The translations under genes and the position numbers were made by a program. From NCBI GenBank assembly GCA_030038275.1, contig JASHPG010000097.1, positions 1 through 44,332 on the forward strand: a stretch of DNA of 44,332 nucleotides. The letters run 5' to 3'. The notes beneath the pieces are model-generated. The model worked only from the letters and a program-made list of their open reading frames with translations, made no database searches and was not told where the DNA came from. Shown one piece after another: positions 1-8,767 of the stretch. Within the stretch, counting starts at the first letter, position 1. Each line of letters opens with the position of its first letter. This DNA comes from Candidatus Acidiferrales bacterium. Lineage in GTDB: Bacteria > Acidobacteriota > Terriglobia > Acidiferrales > UBA7541.

Positions 1-541
1 AGAAAAGTGCAAGCCGTTGATGCGGATAGATTTGAGCCGCCGTCTACCCGGCGCGTTTTCGCTATTGGGTTCTGTAAGAGGTCGCGCGGCCCGGGTACTT
101 GCGAAAGTTATGAAATTTACGCGATGGTAAATGGAGCGTCGAGTGGCCAGCCGGGAATCCGGAGAGCACGCGGAGATGAAACCGCGGAGACGATGGCGCC
201 GCTCCTTGCTTCCGTCGAATTTTACTTCCACGCACATGGCCACAGATCGACCATAGCAAGTCTAGGACGGAATGCAACTGGTTCGAGGGACAGATTTGGT
301 ACAGGGTACTAAAACTGGACCACCATGCTAACTTGCGGACAGTGATTGACGTCGAGGAAGATTAGCGCTGTTTGTGCGAACGGAATTTTTTTGAAGGCAG
401 CTTTCAGCGACTGCTGAAGAATGCGAGCGGTGGAAATCCGGCGGCAAACGGATCCGGTGAACTCATCAGGTACGTGCTTGTGAGAATTGCTGTAAACTTA
501 GCCGAATGCGCTGGGTTGTCTCGCCTGAGTAACAAAAGCCG
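1..541. other. Stretch without a supported gene
   Basis: I find no convincing gene here. Short open frames exist on both strands (for example 7-312 plus and 62-277 minus), but their products show no recognisable domain and no good ribosome binding site. A small inverted repeat, TTCAGC-N4-GCTGAA, lies near 403-418. It has no T-run on the correct side, so I do not call it a terminator. The last 60 bases before the tRNA should hold its promoter. A TAAACT hexamer near 491-496 could be the -10, but I see no matching -35. Confidence 0.5.
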
Positions 542-617
<76 letters not shown>

Positions 618-753
618 ATCAAACATCAACTATTCGCACGAGCCCTTCCGACCGATTCTGGCAAGGAAGACGGGAGGGCCTCGAACCTCAAGTGCGTGAC
701 GTCCTGAGGCGCGCAAACCCTCTCCGATAGGAATACTCGTGAGCAGCGCGGCC

Positions 754-1701
754 TTACCGGTGATTCCCACCCCCACCGTGACTCGTTGTGGGCCTCACGT
801 TGCGATCGGCTGCAATCCCCCGGCTGGTGGCCGGCGTAGCAGGCCTTCCGTGATTCTGGGTGGCAAGCTGCCCGCGAACCTTGGAGTAGCTCTGCGCGTG
901 CTGCACCTGCGTGCGCATGCGCGGAGCAGTTGGCTCGTGCCACGCACGCACCTCAGATGGCCGTGGGCGGGCCTGAACTCCGTGCGGTCCGCCGTTGAAG
1001 CTGGGGCGAGAAACAACCCTGGCTCGATTGCTGGCGCGATAACTATAAACGTTGCGTACGACTACGTGGGTGCCCAAGTTGTTGTAAACGCGGTTGTAGA
1101 AGAAGTGGCCGGAATTCCAATAGCCGCCCTCGTAGCCTAAGCCGATGTAGCCAAAGCCGTAGTTGATGCCACCGTAGAAACCGATGTGCAGACCCCAGTG
1201 ACCGGGATAGAAGAGATAGCGGCCGCCGTAAAACCCCCAATAGCCGGGCGTCCAGAGCGCGTTCGCGTAGGGCGGCTCGACCCAGGCGCCTGGCACCCAG
1301 TAGTAGCCAGACGGACCCCAAGCCCAATAGCCGGGCGTCCAGATGTAACCGTCGGCGGGCGGCGGCGGCTGAGTGTAATCGGGCAGCGGCGGAGGAGGCG
1401 TGGTTGCCGTTGCCGTGGGCTGCTCGGCGTAAGAATCATCGGGAGGCTGGCCCGCAGCGGCCGACTGATCGGCCGGTGGCGAAGCTTGCGTTGTATAAGA
1501 CGGCCCACTGGGAGCCAAGTTGGCTGCCGCGGGGTCCTGGCCCTGGTCCGGTGGCGGCGCTTGCGCCTGGCTCTGCGCGGCCGCGACCGCGGCGCTGACT
1601 GTGGGAATGTTGGGGACCAAACGCTGGTAGCAGACTGCGACGCAAAGAGCAGTTGCAATGGCAAACAAAATCCACGGCGTACTCCGAGGAAGACGCTTCA
1701 T
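754..1701 (-). CDS. Exported YXWGXW-repeat protein
   Basis: A 315-residue protein of unknown function. The chosen ATG at 1701 has a GGAG about eight bases upstream. It gives a basic N-terminus (MKRLPRST) followed by a hydrophobic segment (about residues 9-27), fitting a signal peptide or membrane anchor. Residues about 40-110 are rich in Pro, Gln and Ala. The core (about 110-220) holds repeated aromatic-glycine units such as GYIWTPGYWAWGPSGYYWVPG and ALWTPGYWGFYGG, the hallmark of the YXWGXW family. The tail is basic and low in complexity. Upstream extension to 1887 is open but adds no sensible sequence before the signal peptide. The family is found in cell-envelope proteins and no biochemical activity is known. 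It is transcribed divergently from the transglutaminase-like gene at 1912. Confidence 0.8.
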   Translation of the reverse strand: MKRLPRSTPWILFAIATALCVAVCYQRLVPNIPTVSAAVAAAQSQAQAPPPDQGQDPAAANLAPSGPSYTTQASPPADQSAAAGQPPDDSYAEQPTATATTPPPPLPDYTQPPPPADGYIWTPGYWAWGPSGYYWVPGAWVEPPYANALWTPGYWGFYGGRYLFYPGHWGLHIGFYGGINYGFGYIGLGYEGGYWNSGHFFYNRVYNNLGTHVVVRNVYSYRASNRARVVSRPSFNGGPHGVQARPRPSEVRAWHEPTAPRMRTQVQHAQSYSKVRGQLATQNHGRPATPATSRGIAADRNVRPTTSHGGGGNHR

Positions 1702-1888
1702 AGGACGCTCCAGTCTCCGGACGTTGCCCCGGTGCCCCGAGTTTAGCGCGGACACGCGGAAACCGCCATCGCCCAGGGCGCGCATGGGGGAATATAGCTC
1801 GTCGTCTACAGCTAAACGGGTACCTAGTGAAAATGTCCGGTTGATTCGCGCGGTACAACCAGCAGCGCCGGCGATTGCGGAATCCACA

Positions 1889-1906
1889 GCGATGGATTAC
1901 CATCGC
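1889..1906. repeat. 7-4-7 inverted repeat just before the start at 1912
   Basis: GCGATGG (1889-1895) and CCATCGC (1900-1906) are perfect reverse complements separated by ATTA. The repeat ends five bases before the ATG at 1912, where a ribosome binding site would be expected, and no clear Shine-Dalgarno is visible. It could be a repressor operator in the divergent 1702-1911 promoter region, or an RNA hairpin that hides the start. Function is inferred only. Confidence 0.4.
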
Positions 1907-1911
1907 GTACC

Positions 1912-2487
1912 ATGCCTAGACTCTACATGCGGGGTTTCTGGCTTATTTTCTGCACCGCTGCATTTTTTTCGGCGGCGGTGAAGACTGAAGCCGCGCCCCA
2001 GATCCAAAAGCCTCCATCTATTTCAAAAAACGCAGCCGCCGCAGCCACTGATTACTCGCAGGAACCCTTGGTCTATGAAAGCGTGCGCGGGAAGCTGCGG
2101 TATGAAAACGACGGGACGGGCGTTCGGGAAGTTGTCGCGCGCATTCACGTGCAGGATGCGCTGGGAGTCCAACGGGCCGGCCAGCTGATTTTCGAGTACA
2201 ACTCGTCGAATCAGAACGTGGAGATTCGAAGCGTTCGCGTGATCAAACCGGACGGGACCGAGATCACGACGGGCGGGCCCGATTCGGTGCAGGACCTGAG
2301 CGCTCCTGTGGCGCGCGAGGCACCCATGTACACGGATGCGCGGCAAAAGCACGTGACGGTGGCGGGGCTAGGCGTCGGCGACTATTTGGAGTACGACGTG
2401 GTGACGACCACGACGAAGCCGATGATCCCCAATCAATTTTGGCAGACTTGGACCTTCGTTCGTTTCCGACGCGATTTGCCTGGATGA
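1912..2487 (+). CDS. DUF3857 domain, 5' part of a frameshifted transglutaminase-TPR gene
   Basis: This 191-residue frame carries a signal peptide (hydrophobic residues about 6-28; the start may be the second ATG at 1927) and the DUF3857 beta domain that precedes the transglutaminase core in a widespread secreted family. It ends prematurely: after QTWTFV the frame reads RFRRDLPG and stops. In the +1 frame the sequence continues VSDAICLDEQVDLNVP, which is what family members show at this point, and runs straight into the next entry. The switch coincides with a tandem TTCG duplication at 2455-2462. Removing one copy restores a single frame of about 1,000 residues. So this is most likely the broken N-terminal half of one gene, or a sequencing error, rather than a separate gene. 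Confidence 0.75.
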   Translation: MPRLYMRGFWLIFCTAAFFSAAVKTEAAPQIQKPPSISKNAAAAATDYSQEPLVYESVRGKLRYENDGTGVREVVARIHVQDALGVQRAGQLIFEYNSSNQNVEIRSVRVIKPDGTEITTGGPDSVQDLSAPVAREAPMYTDARQKHVTVAGLGVGDYLEYDVVTTTTKPMIPNQFWQTWTFVRFRRDLPG

Positions 2488-2491
2488 GCAA

Positions 2492-4930
2492 GTGGATCTA
2501 AACGTGCCGCGCGGCCGGAAATTGAAAATAAAGGCTCCGCCGGACGTGACGCAGACGGTCCGAGACGAGGGTGACCGCCGCATCTATCATTGGAGTACGT
2601 CTACACTGAAATACAGCACGCAAGCAGATCTGCTAAAACAATTTAGGTTCAACGTCACGACGTTGCTGGAGGGCGTGCGGCCAGAACCTCCGAGGCAGAT
2701 TGTATTTTCCACATTTGAATCGTGGGGCGAGATTGGAAAATGGTACTCGCAACTCGAAGAAGATCGCCGGGCCGTCACGCCAGAAATTCGCGCCCAAGCG
2801 GACACGATCACCAAAGGCGAATCGTCGGACGCAGGCAAGGCCGAGGCATTGTACCGATGGGTCGCGGAAAATATTCGTTACGTGAGTCTCTCATTCGGCT
2901 TAGGGCGGTATCAGCCGCACGCCGCGAGCGAAGTGCTGACCAATCGGTATGGGGACTGCAAGGACAAATCGACCCTTCTGGAAGCGATGCTGCAAGCGGA
3001 GGGCATGCACGCGGACCCGGTGTTGGTGAATTCGACGCGGGATATCGATCCTGACGTTCCTACGCCGCAGCAGTTCGATCATGTGATTACGCTGCTCTCC
3101 CTGGATGGCAAGAAGGTTTGGCTTGATTCCACCACGGGCGTGGGGCCGTTCGGATATCTTTTGCCGCAATTGCGTGGGAAAAATGCGCTGGTCGCTTCCG
3201 CTTCCGCATCGGAACTTGAGATGACGCCAAGCGATTTGGCGATACCCACCATTTACAAACTGGAGGTAAAAGAAAATCCGGAGAGCGGCGATACACGCAG
3301 CGTACATTTCGCTCTCGATACGCGGGGCGATCTGGAAGTACTGCTTCGCCTGGGATTTATGCAACTTCCCGTCGCGCAAATGACGGAAATGCTGAATCGC
3401 GGGGCGCAGCAGGCGAACAACGCCACCGGGAGTAATGTTTCCTTCAGAGACGTGAAGACCAGCGATCCACTGGATACACGCCAGCCTTTTCGTCTGGAGG
3501 CGACGCTTTCTGAAACAGGGCGCGGCTCGGCGAACACGGACGAATTGACCAAGGACTTACCTGCCATTCGATCTCTGGTGAATTCGATCCTTCCGGAACC
3601 GCGTCAGGCGGGTGGAAATGCCGGGGGCGCTCAGCCGAACATTCAGCTCAAAGCGCCCGAAGAGTTTTCGCTGACGCTGGTGATCCCATTGCCGTCAGCG
3701 CCGGGCAACGCGGCGTCCAAGCCAGAAAGCAGCCACATGGCTACGAATTTCGCGGTCTTCGACGATAGCGCACAATGGGATGGGACGGCCCTGCGCGCAA
3801 CGTGGCATCTCAAGATTGTTTCATCTGAAGTTCCGTCAAGCCGCTCTGGGGAATACGAGGAATTTCGCCGCTCCGTGCTGAGCGCGCTGAACACGGCTTC
3901 GCCGGTGGTTGCGTATCTGTTCGAGGCCAGAATCATGACGAATCCGCACGACGGAAACGCGTATTTGACTCTGGGCGATTCATACCTGGCGGGCCACGAA
4001 TACGAGGCCGCCGTTACGAACCTTGAGAAAGCGGCCGGACTTTTGCCGTTCAGTGAACCCGCCGAACTTTCCCTGGCGCGCGCGTACCTTGGCGCGGGCC
4101 AGGACGATAAAGCCGTAGCAACCTTCAAGCAGATGATCGCGATGGATCGCAGCGCCAACACGTTGAATAACGCCGCTTATTTTCTCGGCGATAAAAGTAC
4201 CCACATGCACTTAGCCGAGAAATGGGCGAAGAGCGCGGTCACGCAGGTGGAGAATGAACTGAATCGCTCCGATCTGGGGAGCATTCAAACGCGTTCAGCA
4301 CAGTTGACCGGAAGCCTTGCCGCTGACTGGGACACGCTCGGATGGATTAAATTCCGCGAAGGGGATCTCAGCGGCGCGGAAAAATACATTCATGCCGCGT
4401 GGGTAATCGCAAACTACACCGACGTCGGGTATCACTTGGGAACCGTTTATGAAGCTCTCAACCGCAAAGATGAGGCCATAGAAGCGTACACGCAAACACT
4501 TGCGCTGGTGCCCGATTCACGCTCGCTCTCCGACGATGAACGCGCCGCAAAGCGGAATCTCGCATCTCTGCTCGGCGGCGACTCGCTTGCGGACGAAAGA
4601 GTGCAGCAGGCGCGGGCCGATTTTCACTCCAGGCGTTCGATTCAAGTGGATAATCCGAATCATTTAACCGGGTCGGGCCGCTTCATTTTGATTATTGGTT
4701 CCGGCTCAAAAGTGGAGGCCATCCGCGCCGTGGATCGAAACAGCCCTGTAAATCAGCTTGGGCCGGAGGTTCAATCCGCGAGCATGCCGCAGCCATTCCC
4801 CGACGGCACGCTGCAGAAGATGCCTCGAGCCGGAAGGATCTCTTGTCCGGGAGCTGACCGGGCTTGTACGTTCACGCTGCTGCCACCGGTTCCCGCTGCG
4901 CGAGTGTTCGAGTCGGCGCGAAGCGACTAA
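2492..4930 (+). CDS. Transglutaminase-like core plus TPR repeats, 3' part of the frameshifted gene
   Basis: An 812-residue frame whose apparent GTG start is only the first usable codon after the frameshift. The true reading continues from the DUF3857 half upstream. It holds the rest of DUF3857 (about 1-100) and a transglutaminase-like core with the expected triad: Cys156 in NRYGDCKDKS, His197 in QFDHVI and Asp212 in VWLDSTT. A linker follows, then tetratricopeptide repeats (about 480-690) and the conserved C-terminal domain ending in CTFTLLPPV. The family acts outside the cytoplasm and its substrates are unknown. The intact triad argues that the protein was functional recently. If the frameshift is real, this half would be made without a signal peptide. 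Confidence 0.8.
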   Translation: MDLNVPRGRKLKIKAPPDVTQTVRDEGDRRIYHWSTSTLKYSTQADLLKQFRFNVTTLLEGVRPEPPRQIVFSTFESWGEIGKWYSQLEEDRRAVTPEIRAQADTITKGESSDAGKAEALYRWVAENIRYVSLSFGLGRYQPHAASEVLTNRYGDCKDKSTLLEAMLQAEGMHADPVLVNSTRDIDPDVPTPQQFDHVITLLSLDGKKVWLDSTTGVGPFGYLLPQLRGKNALVASASASELEMTPSDLAIPTIYKLEVKENPESGDTRSVHFALDTRGDLEVLLRLGFMQLPVAQMTEMLNRGAQQANNATGSNVSFRDVKTSDPLDTRQPFRLEATLSETGRGSANTDELTKDLPAIRSLVNSILPEPRQAGGNAGGAQPNIQLKAPEEFSLTLVIPLPSAPGNAASKPESSHMATNFAVFDDSAQWDGTALRATWHLKIVSSEVPSSRSGEYEEFRRSVLSALNTASPVVAYLFEARIMTNPHDGNAYLTLGDSYLAGHEYEAAVTNLEKAAGLLPFSEPAELSLARAYLGAGQDDKAVATFKQMIAMDRSANTLNNAAYFLGDKSTHMHLAEKWAKSAVTQVENELNRSDLGSIQTRSAQLTGSLAADWDTLGWIKFREGDLSGAEKYIHAAWVIANYTDVGYHLGTVYEALNRKDEAIEAYTQTLALVPDSRSLSDDERAAKRNLASLLGGDSLADERVQQARADFHSRRSIQVDNPNHLTGSGRFILIIGSGSKVEAIRAVDRNSPVNQLGPEVQSASMPQPFPDGTLQKMPRAGRISCPGADRACTFTLLPPVPAARVFESARSD

Positions 4931-5031
4931 GCGACAGTAAGACCGGAACACGCCTCTTGATGTAACCAGAAAGCTATTTCCAGAGTCTCATCGGCAATCG
5001 AGGTTTCCGCACAACCGGAGGTGTATAGAGC

Positions 5032-5880
5032 ATGAAATTCCAACAAGTAACACGAGCCGCCACAGTGATGGCAGGTGTTGCGGCCTTTCTGTTCGCCGCG
5101 ACGCTCGTTCGAGCGCAGGCAGGCGTATCGGTACCTTCGACCGGCCTGAACAACTCGTCAACGCAGACGCAGGCCACCCGGCAGATCGAACAGGTGCAAG
5201 AGCAACAACTCGGGGATCCGAGAGCGGCGAAGGCCTATAGCTCGTTCATGAAGGAAAAAAATCCGGGCAAGAAAATCAAGGAAGGGAAAGATTTCATCAA
5301 CCGCTATCCCTCCGACTATCGCGCCCAGGGCGTGTACGAACAGCTCGCGCAGCTCTACAACGCGCAGAACGATTTGGCGGATTTCTATTCCTGTACTGAC
5401 CGCGGAATTACGCTCTATCCGAATGACGCGACGCTGCTCTCCCTATCCGGCTTCGTGATCGCGCACCAGTACAAACCGACGGACGCGGACGGGGCCAAGA
5501 ATCTGGAAAAGGCGGAGAGCTACGAGAAACGCGCTCTTGGCACACTAACGACAATGAAGACGCCGACAAGTATGTCCGACGATCAGTTCGCGGCGTATAA
5601 GAAACAGGTGTCGGCTCTGGCGCACGGTGCGCTCGGGCTGATCTATTTCCGTCAATCGAAATTTCAGGATTCCGTGACAGAACTGACCAGCGCCACGGAA
5701 ACATCCGCGGCACCGGATGCGACCGACTACCTGGTTCTCGGCGCGGACTACCAGAACTTAAGCCAATGGCATCAGGCTGCGGACGCGTTCAATCATTGCG
5801 CCAAGATTACCGGCCCGCTGCAATCCGGCTGCAAACAGTATGCGGACAGTTCGGCAAAACAAGCGGCATCGGCCAAATAG
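5032..5880 (+). CDS. Exported TPR-like protein
   Basis: A 282-residue protein with a clear Sec signal peptide (hydrophobic about 9-28, probable cleavage after VRAQA). The start is supported by GGAGGTG at 5020-5026, spaced correctly before the ATG. The mature part is mostly helical, with TPR-like units: about 75-125 (NRYPSDYRAQGVYEQLAQLY), 185-215 (ALAHGALGLIYFRQSKFQDS) and 230-262 (DYLVLGADYQNLSQWHQAADAF). TPR proteins are protein-binding scaffolds. No partner can be read from the sequence, but it follows the transglutaminase-TPR gene by about 100 bases on the same strand and may share its transcript. I do not recognise a named family. Confidence 0.8.
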   Translation: MKFQQVTRAATVMAGVAAFLFAATLVRAQAGVSVPSTGLNNSSTQTQATRQIEQVQEQQLGDPRAAKAYSSFMKEKNPGKKIKEGKDFINRYPSDYRAQGVYEQLAQLYNAQNDLADFYSCTDRGITLYPNDATLLSLSGFVIAHQYKPTDADGAKNLEKAESYEKRALGTLTTMKTPTSMSDDQFAAYKKQVSALAHGALGLIYFRQSKFQDSVTELTSATETSAAPDATDYLVLGADYQNLSQWHQAADAFNHCAKITGPLQSGCKQYADSSAKQAASAK

Positions 5881-6036
5881 ATTCTCGTCAATCGAGCTTC
5901 ACAATCCATACCGCGCGGTGGGATCACGTGCATCTTTCGCTCCGTCGCCGCGGGACGCTCGCCATTGCGCGAGTTGAGCGGATAAACTCGTCTTGAGCGC
6001 ATTTTCAATGATTCGCTTCCAAGGCGGGCTGGCCCG

Positions 6037-7467
6037 TTGATCGATCTTCTAAAAAGGCTTTTCCAGGAGCACTTTGGCAGGCCAGTGGAGGGCGTGCAGC
6101 CTGTGCAGGGGCAACTCGGCGGGTCCGGCCGCAAAGTTATCCGTACGAGCGCCGGTGGCCTGAGCGCAATCGGCGTGCTCTACGATGTGCGCGAAGAAAA
6201 CGCCGCCTTTCTGGAATTTTCGCGCCACTTCCGCAGGCACGGATTGCCGGTCCCTGAAATTTATGGCGATGACTTGGACCATGGCGCATATCTGGAAGAG
6301 GATCTCGGCGACACGACGCTCTTCGAATTCCTCTCACAAAATCGCGCCGGCGAGCAACTCCCTCCCGAAGTCATCGACGTGTATCGCAAAGTCGTCGATG
6401 TGCTGCCGCGGTTTCAAATCGAAGCGGGCCGCGATCTGAACTACGAAGTTTGTTATCCGCGGGCGGTGTTCGATGCGCAGTCCATCACCTGGGACCTGAA
6501 CTACTTCAAATATTATTTCCTGAAGCTAGCGGGCGTTCCTTTCAACGAACAATCGCTCGAAGACGATTTCGCGCGGCTGACAAAGTTCCTGCTCAGCGCG
6601 AAGCTCGATTATTTTTTGTATCGCGATTTCCAGTCGCGAAACATCCTGCTGCGCGGCCGCGAACCGTGGTTCGTCGATTACCAGGGCGGCCGTAAAGGCG
6701 CGCTGCAATACGACATCGCTTCCCTGCTTTACGACGCCAAAGCCGATCTTCCTCCGGCGCTTCGGCAGCAACTCCTCGACCGTTATATCGACCGGCTGGC
6801 AGACTTCGGCGATATCGGACGCGATGAATTCATGCGGCACTATTACGGTTATGTGTACGTCCGCATCATGCAGGCGCTGGGAGCCTACGGTTTCCGAGGC
6901 TTTTACGAGCGCAAATCGCATTTCCTGCAAAGCGTTCCGTACGCGATCCAGAACATTCGCTGGCTGCTTCAGAATGTCGAGCTGCCCATTGCGCTGCCCG
7001 CATTAATGGACGCGTTCGGCAGCATGGTTAGCTCCGAGAGATTGCAAGGCTTAAATGCGAAGGAAGATCGCCTGATGGTGCGAATTTTCAGCTTTTCGTA
7101 CCGCGGCGGCATACCTCGCGATGAGACGGGCCATGGCGGCGGGTTCGTTTTCGACGCGCGAAGTGTTCCCAATCCCGGCCGTCATGAAAGATTCAAGCCG
7201 CTCACGGGAAAGGACGCACCAGTGATTGAATTTCTCGAGCGACAACCGAGCGCACATGAGTTCCTCTCTCACGCGGCTTCTCTGGTAAAAGCCAGCATCG
7301 AGGCCTACCAGCGCCGCGGCTTCACCAGCCTAAGTGTCTCGTTTGGCTGCACAGGCGGGCAGCATCGGTCCGTCTATTTCGCGGAACAACTGGCGAAGCA
7401 ATTGCGCGAGCGCAAAGGCATCGAGGTGGTGGTGCGACACTTGGAATTGGAGAACATGAATAAATGA
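6037..7467 (+). CDS. AmgK-like sugar kinase fused to a RapZ C-terminal domain
   Basis: A 476-residue two-domain protein. Residues about 1-330 form an aminoglycoside-phosphotransferase-fold kinase. The catalytic loop is YRDFQSRNIL and the metal-binding segment is WFVDYQGG, as in AmgK, the anomeric MurNAc/GlcNAc kinase of peptidoglycan recycling. Residues about 345-476 match the C-terminal domain of RapZ (FSYRGG, FDARSVPNP, KPLTGKDAPV, SFGCTGGQHRSV). In enterobacteria that domain senses glucosamine-6-phosphate. RapZ's own N-terminal P-loop domain is absent. The start is TTG at 6037 behind AAGGCGGG. An in-frame stop at 5983 limits any extension and no in-frame ATG exists upstream. The gene overlaps the MurU-like gene by ATGA, so the two are translationally coupled. 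The sugar substrate is inferred, not shown. Confidence 0.85.
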   Translation: MIDLLKRLFQEHFGRPVEGVQPVQGQLGGSGRKVIRTSAGGLSAIGVLYDVREENAAFLEFSRHFRRHGLPVPEIYGDDLDHGAYLEEDLGDTTLFEFLSQNRAGEQLPPEVIDVYRKVVDVLPRFQIEAGRDLNYEVCYPRAVFDAQSITWDLNYFKYYFLKLAGVPFNEQSLEDDFARLTKFLLSAKLDYFLYRDFQSRNILLRGREPWFVDYQGGRKGALQYDIASLLYDAKADLPPALRQQLLDRYIDRLADFGDIGRDEFMRHYYGYVYVRIMQALGAYGFRGFYERKSHFLQSVPYAIQNIRWLLQNVELPIALPALMDAFGSMVSSERLQGLNAKEDRLMVRIFSFSYRGGIPRDETGHGGGFVFDARSVPNPGRHERFKPLTGKDAPVIEFLERQPSAHEFLSHAASLVKASIEAYQRRGFTSLSVSFGCTGGQHRSVYFAEQLAKQLRERKGIEVVVRHLELENMNK

Positions 7468-8219
7468 AGGCCATGGTTCTCGCCGCCGGGCTAGGCACGC
7501 GCCTGCGCCCGCTGACCGACGAGCGGCCAAAAGCGCTGGTCGAAGTCGCCGGACGAACGATGCTGGAAATCACGCTGGAGCGCTTGCGGGCGTTCAGCAT
7601 CCGCGACGCAATCGTCAACGCGCATCACCTTGCCGGCCAGATTGGCGCTTATTTGGAGGCGAAGCAAAACTTTGGAATGCGAATTGAAATTTCCCGCGAG
7701 GACGTCCTGCTCGATACCGGCGGCGGATTGAAGAAAGCCGCGCATTTCTTCCTGGACGGCCGAAGCGATTCGTCCGGCGAGGACGAACCGTTCATCCTGC
7801 ACAACGTGGACGTGATCAGCGCGATCGACCTGCAACGCATGGTTGAGGCGCATCGCGAAACCGGGGCGCTCGCCACGTTAGCCGTGCAGAAGCGCGAAAC
7901 GTCTCGTTATCTGCTGTTCGACGAATGCATGCGACTGTGCGGGCGGCGCTCCGGGCGCGATGGAAAAGATGAATGGACTCGCGCCACGGTGCCAGCCGAG
8001 CCGTTGGCGTTTTGCGGAATCCACGTGATCTCTCCGCGCATTTTTTCCCTGATATCCGAAGAAGGCATTTTTTCAATCATCGACGTTTATCTCCGTCTGA
8101 CCCGAGCCGGCGAACAGATTGCTGGATTCCGCGCCGATCAATATTACTGGCGCGATCTGGGGACAGTCGAAAGCGTTCGGCAAGGTGCCGATGACATTCG
8201 GCGAGGCGCCGTTGGTTAG
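7464..8219 (+). CDS. MurU-like sugar-1-phosphate nucleotidyltransferase
   Basis: A 251-residue single-domain nucleotidyltransferase. The N-terminus MKAMVLAAGLGTRLRPLTDE followed by PKALVEV is the nucleotide-binding signature (GxGTRxRPLT...PK). Later the motifs NVDVIS and FCGIHVISP, and a near-C-terminal YYWRDLGT, fit the MurU/RmlA-like group. MurU converts MurNAc-1-phosphate and UTP to UDP-MurNAc, bypassing de novo synthesis and fosfomycin inhibition. Its start codon lies within the stop of the upstream kinase (ATGA), so the pair likely works in sequence: the kinase makes the sugar-1-phosphate and this enzyme adds the nucleotide. The exact sugar and nucleotide are inferred from the AmgK neighbour. 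It faces a convergent response-regulator gene across 83 bases. Confidence 0.85.
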   Translation: MKAMVLAAGLGTRLRPLTDERPKALVEVAGRTMLEITLERLRAFSIRDAIVNAHHLAGQIGAYLEAKQNFGMRIEISREDVLLDTGGGLKKAAHFFLDGRSDSSGEDEPFILHNVDVISAIDLQRMVEAHRETGALATLAVQKRETSRYLLFDECMRLCGRRSGRDGKDEWTRATVPAEPLAFCGIHVISPRIFSLISEEGIFSIIDVYLRLTRAGEQIAGFRADQYYWRDLGTVESVRQGADDIRRGAVG

Positions 8220-8302
8220 TGGCCGTACGGCACGAGCGGGCTGACATACCTCCTGGCAGCGCCGAATTCGCTGGGAATGCTCGTCACAAATCCGGGCTCA
8301 CG

Positions 8303-8746
8303 CTACGCGGCCGCGGGTGCGTTCTGGTTCAGAATTAACCAGTAGAGCCCCAACTGCTTGACGGCTTCGATGAATTCTCCAAATTCGACCGGCTTGCGGA
8401 TGTAGCTGTTGGCGCCCAGGCCGTATCCATTAATGCGGTCCCGCTCCTCGTTGGACGAAGTGAGGATCACCACGGGAAGAAGCCGCGTGTGCTCGTTGCC
8501 GCGCATCGCGCGCAGCACCTCAAAACCGTCCAGCTTGGGCAATTTCAAGTCGAGAAGGATGACCTGCGGCTTCACGCGCACGTCGCGGCTTTCGTACATT
8601 CCCTCGCCGAACAGATAATCCAAGGCCTCGCGCCCATCGCGCGCCACCACGACTTCATTCCTGATGTTATTTTTCTTCAGCGCCCGCAAAGTTAGAGCTT
8701 CATCGTCAGGATTGTCTTCGACCAACAAAATCACGGGCTCCGGCAT
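8303..8746 (-). CDS. Single-domain response regulator (Rcp1-like)
   Basis: A 147-residue stand-alone receiver domain. Acidic residues are in VEDNPDDE (about 9-16), the phospho-acceptor is Asp66 in ILLDLKLP, the switch Ser/Thr lie in ILTSSNEE, and the conserved Lys is in YIRKPVEF. The motif spacing and the extra loop around FGEGMYESRDVRVKP are typical of the Rcp1 group that pairs with phytochrome-like or bacteriophytochrome-type kinases. There is no output domain, so it would pass the signal by protein contact or phosphotransfer. It lies 21 bases downstream of the histidine kinase on the same strand, and a GGAGG-type site precedes the ATG. It is probably the kinase's partner. Confidence 0.92.
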   Translation of the reverse strand: MPEPVILLVEDNPDDEALTLRALKKNNIRNEVVVARDGREALDYLFGEGMYESRDVRVKPQVILLDLKLPKLDGFEVLRAMRGNEHTRLLPVVILTSSNEERDRINGYGLGANSYIRKPVEFGEFIEAVKQLGLYWLILNQNAPAAA

Positions 8747-8767
8747 GGCGCCTCCTGGAATGGAACT

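Noticed and set aside
7-312. 101-codon frame at the window start
   Set aside because: No ribosome site, no domain, and an equally long antisense frame; treated as non-coding.
403-418. Inverted repeat as a terminator
   Set aside because: No T-run follows it on either strand; the only T-run lies on the wrong side.
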